A stretch of 64,000 nucleotides of DNA from Hypoxylon rubiginosum (lineage: Eukaryota > Ascomycota > Sordariomycetes > Xylariales > Hypoxylaceae): NCBI GenBank assembly GCA_902806565.1, contig CADCXA010000025.1, positions 1,860,001 through 1,924,000 of the forward strand, in the 5' to 3' direction. Below the pieces are notes generated by a model. It made no database searches, had not been told where the DNA came from, and worked only from the letters and a program-made list of their open reading frames with translations. Every line of letters starts with the position of its first letter. The stretch's first letter is position 1. Below, piece after piece: positions 60,901 to 64,000 of this stretch. The position numbers were made by a program, and so were the translations under genes.

Positions 60901-61739
60901 CAACTTTATAAGAATTGATATTATAGAAAATAAGCTAACTCAGCATCACAGGTTGTGTCACGCCTGAAGAAAGTCAACGATGCTCTTAAGAAATACAAGC
61001 ACGTCAATAAGAAAGCGTTTGAGCAGTACAACAGCTTTACCAATCAGCAAGACCATCTCCTCAAACGCCGCAAAGAACTCGACCAATCACAAGCGTCGAT
61101 CGAAGAGCTAGTTGCTCATCTCGACCAGCGCAAAGATGAGGCTATTGAGCGAACATTCAAGCAGGTGTCCAAAGAGTTTGCCACCATATTCCAACGTCTA
61201 GTGCCTGCTGGCCATGGGCGTCTGGTAATCCAGCGCCGTGCCGATCGACGAGTTGATCCTGCTGATGACTCGGACGAAGAGCAACGCAGCAGCGTGGAGA
61301 ATTACACGGGCGTCGGGATCAGCGTTTCTTTCAACTCCAAAACCGCGGACGAGCAGCAGCGCATCCAACAGCTCTCGGGTGGTCAAAAGAGTCAGTCTAC
61401 AAACCCCGCTTCTCCATTTCTTTAACTAACAGATTTTCATTAGGTTTATGCGCTCTGTGTCTCATTTTCGCCCTCCAGCAGACCGAGTCCAGCCCCATGG
61501 TCATCTTCGACGAGGTCGACGCCAACCTGGACGCGCAATACAGAACGGCCGTGGCCGGACTTCTCCAGTCCATCTCGTCCGAGGCCGGCACGCAGTTTAT
61601 CTGCACCACGTTCCGACCAGAGATCGTCCACGTCGCCGACCGGTGCTACGGTGTTCTATTTAGGAACAAGAACAGCACCATCAACTGCGTGAGCACGGAG
61701 CAGGCATTAGATTTCGTCGAAGGACAGGCACCGAGATAA
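57957..61739 (+). CDS. SMC3: Cohesin subunit Smc3
   Basis: Core ATPase of the cohesin ring that holds sister chromatids together. Model: join(57957..57994, 58073..60893, 60952..61390, 61444..61739), 1197 aa, the normal Smc3 length. Exon 1 (38 nt) encodes MYIKQIIIQGFK, then SYKDQTV, the exact Smc3 opening. Walker A GRNGSGKS is at residues 32-39. Two lysines (RTIGLKKDEYSVDKK) near residue 105 match the Eco1 acetylation site of Smc3. Long coiled coils flank a hinge at about 515-650 (IPGAYGTLAELLDVNEAYRL; GGRITFMPLSRL). The ABC signature LSGGQKS is at 1094-1100 and Walker B VIFDEVDANLD near 1119-1129, split by a 53-bp intron with a GTCAGT donor. The C-terminus ends shortly after the H-loop region (CTTFRPEIVHVADRCYGV). 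Very sure. Confidence 0.97.
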
Positions 61740-62139
61740 TTATGAATGTTCATGGGGCAGGTAGCTAATTGGGCTTGCTTTGGTTGATTCGTGTAGCCGT
61801 CTTTTGCTTGCGGAGGAGTTTACGATCGTGTCATGTGCATATGTGTAATACCAATAAGGAGGACCCTGAGAAAAACGGCGGTGTTGGCTGCTGTTGTATG
61901 TATGATGCTCTACAGCCCCATGCATGCTGTGCTATTCAAGATGCTTATGAAGTTTACTTGCAATAAGACTAATTATCGTTCAACGATAATGCGATGCATT
62001 CAACAAGGTGGTAGAATGCCGATGACGCAACTACGCAGTACGTATGATACGGATCTTTTATTGACCAGCTCCTAGTTTGATAGATGGCATAAATAAGCCC
62101 AAATATGTAGGTCCTAAGCACGTAATATCCAAGTAGGTA
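61740..62139. other. Convergent spacer between SMC3 and GH20 gene
   Basis: 400 bp; shared 3' flanks of two convergent genes. No coding or structural signal beyond short frames. Confidence 0.5.
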
Positions 62140-64000
62140 TCAAGCTTCGGAACTCAACCTCATCGCCGCCAGCTCGCCCGTCCATCCGGAGTCTGCGCCG
62201 CCGAGCTGCTTAATAGGCGCCTCGACAGCGATAGGCGCCCACACGAACGACTGCCCATTGACGCCCAGGATCGCCAAGAACTCTTCCTCGGTAGCCGCCG
62301 TGCTGCCTACCTCCGGCAGCGGCTCGTCGAGGCTCGTCTCCTGCACACTGGCGAAGGTCTGGTTGCCGCGGCCGACGAGGCTTAGGTGAACCCACTGTCC
62401 CACGGGAATCGTCGAGTTTAGTCTGTAGTAGTTGCCGGACGCGAACAGGCTGAGGTTCGGCGTCAGCATCAGCGACGAGTCGCCCCCGGACAAGAGGACC
62501 GCGTCCATGCTCGCCTCGTCTACTTTGAGCTTGAGCGAGAGCGTGTAGTCGCGGCCTTTGGAGGACAGGGGCGTTTCGAAGGTGCAGGACGGGCTGATGC
62601 TCAGCGTGGACTCCGGCGTGAGCGGGCAGTCTGTCGCGGCGTCGTACCCGTTGCCCGACCGGTCCGCGACCGCGGCGTCCGTCCAGCTGCCCAGCGCCGC
62701 GAAGTGCTCCCTCGTCACCGCGGAGTCGGAGCTGTACTCGAATACGGTCGAGCCCGCGGACGGGATCGCGCGGTCGAGGTTCTGGCCCGGCGTGAAGGGG
62801 AGCAGGGCGGAGAAGGCCGGGGCGAACTCGGCGGACGAGAGGTCGCCGCCCCACTGCTTGTCGCCGAGCGCCGGGATGCCGTCCTTCCAGGCGTAGTAGG
62901 CCTCGGAGTAGACGGTCGCGTTGGCGCCGTAGTCGTTCCACAGGGGCGTCACGGCGCCGAGGACGAAGGCGTTGGATCTCTCGGGGTTGTTGGCGGCTAC
63001 GTGCGTGTCGAAGACGTGGGGCTGCCAGATGCCGCCGGTGGCCGGGTCGCCGTTGAAGGTGCGCGCCACGTTGACAACCTGCGGGTAGCTGCCGGACCAC
63101 TTGTTGACCGTGTAGAAGGTGTCGTCGGAGTTGAGGACGGAGTAGTTGTTCAGGATGTAGTCGTGGTACGGGTCGTCCTCGAAGAACTCCCAGTGCTGGA
63201 TCGACACGTTGCGGTCGACGTTGTCGTACTCGGGCTTCGGGGGGAACGTGCCCCAGATCCGAATGGCCTTTCCGGATTCCCGGTATATGTAGCCTGACAT
63301 CTCGTTGACAAACCGGTTGTACTCGTTGGGGTCGCCGGTGTACTCATCTGCGCCGATGTGGACGGTCTTGGACTGGAACCAGGGGAGAAATGTGCTCCAG
63401 ATCGTTTTCATAGTAGGTATCGTGTCAGGATACGTGATGTTTAACTGCGACAGATCAGTGCTCAGTGCTAGCTCTGGTTTCCATTGCACTATCGCTAGCG
63501 AGTGTCCCGGGGCTTCGATTTCCGGGATAATGGTTACGCCTCGAGAAACACAAGCGGACTGCATCTCTTCAAACTGATCCTTGGTGTAAGACTCGTTCTT
63601 ATTTTTAGCCAACCCAGCTAGATCCTCGGAGTCAGACCATAGACGAAACCAAGCCCCTAGCTGCAGAGACCGCTCTCTCGAGTAAAGGTTGACATTGTTG
63701 TATAAATTATCACTTAGATGCAGCTGAAATATGTTCTGCTTGAAAAAGCTCATATACGAGCATAATTCGATAATGAACTGTTTTCCCCATCTTGTTAGTT
63801 CTAGTGATTCAATCGCCTCCTTATTTCTGGCTCACGATCCACGGAGCAAGGCGTATAGTAGTTAGGTGTATTACAGCCTCGTTACTCATCTCCTTAATCA
63901 ATCGGCGTCTGCTCGAATACGTACCTCTGGTGGATAATAATGCCGAGCTCCGTCAAGCATCATTCCTCGATTCCGCCACCCGGGAGCATCGTCTCCCTCT
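62140..64000 (-). CDS. GH20 family beta-N-acetylhexosaminidase, partial (5' end outside window)
   Basis: Removes terminal GlcNAc or GalNAc from glycans or chitin oligomers by substrate-assisted catalysis. Model: complement(join(62140..63777, 63925..>64000)); a 147-bp intron (GTACGT donor, AACAG acceptor, ACTAAC branch). The upstream exon, cut by the window edge, reads RGMMLDGARHYYPPE, the typical GH20 domain opening, and joins in phase to FIIELCSYMSFFKQN. The catalytic Asp-Glu pair is in HIGADEYTGD, about 140 residues in. The conserved family HWH/DxQ region is altered to QLHLSDN. Downstream, about residues 360-520, a SGNGYDA start and WVHLSL strand suggest a LamG/concanavalin-like domain after the catalytic barrel. 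Secretion cannot be judged without the missing 5' end. The 3' two thirds is strongly GC-rich. Family assignment is secure; substrate is uncertain. Confidence 0.88.

Noticed and set aside
62210..63100. 296-codon frame within the GH20 gene
   Set aside because: Frame-shifted shadow of GC-rich GH20 coding sequence with Arg-rich composition.

Overview
The window is nuclear DNA of a filamentous ascomycete, most likely a Sordariomycete (inference). Short GT-AG introns (about 50-150 bp) interrupt most genes, intergenic spacers are long and AT-leaning, and the gene set is fungal: eIF4B, P3A proton ATPase, BUD4, MOT1, SMC3, DBP9, nuclear BTB protein, GFA-fold and cupin proteins. No operons, prokaryotic promoters, CRISPR arrays or intact transposons are visible. 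All exon models were built by hand from splice signals and frame continuity; every multi-exon CDS sums to a multiple of three.

Layout. 0.6-2.9 kb (-): eIF4B. 4.3-5.2 kb (+): small Tim17-like membrane protein. 6.15-6.55 kb (+): two-exon 95-aa protein recovered by splicing. 7.3-8.8 kb (-): GH1 beta-glucosidase. 10.7-21.8 kb is sparse and accessory in character: GFA-like protein (-), SBF/Rch1-type transporter (-), BTB protein (+), a two-exon cysteine-bearing small secreted protein (-, 18.0-18.5 kb), a cupin protein with a C-terminal membrane segment (-), a 17-bp minisatellite and an orphan ORF (-). 24.5-27.8 kb (+): glutamine-rich fungal protein. 29.0-33.7 kb (-): BUD4/anillin. 35.0-38.2 kb (-): plasma-membrane-type H+-ATPase. 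40.7-42.6 kb (+): DBP9. 44.6-46.8 kb (+): conserved-looking protein of unknown function. 48.1 kb (-): tRNA-like gene with an irregular anticodon arm. 48.5-54.6 kb (-): MOT1. 58.0-61.7 kb (+): SMC3. 62.1 kb to the end (-): GH20 hexosaminidase, cut at its 5' side by the window edge.

The genes do not form one pathway. Housekeeping functions (translation initiation, ribosome biogenesis, TBP recycling, cohesin, septation, proton pumping) alternate with carbohydrate-active enzymes (GH1, GH20) and accessory genes. The most interesting content is the secreted-protein candidate, the cupin gene whose in-frame stop lies inside an 81-bp intron, the odd tRNA-like locus, GC enrichment toward the 3' ends of several genes, and dispersed CCTAGG/TAGGTACCTA motifs confined to spacers. 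I found no convincing multi-gene new system.
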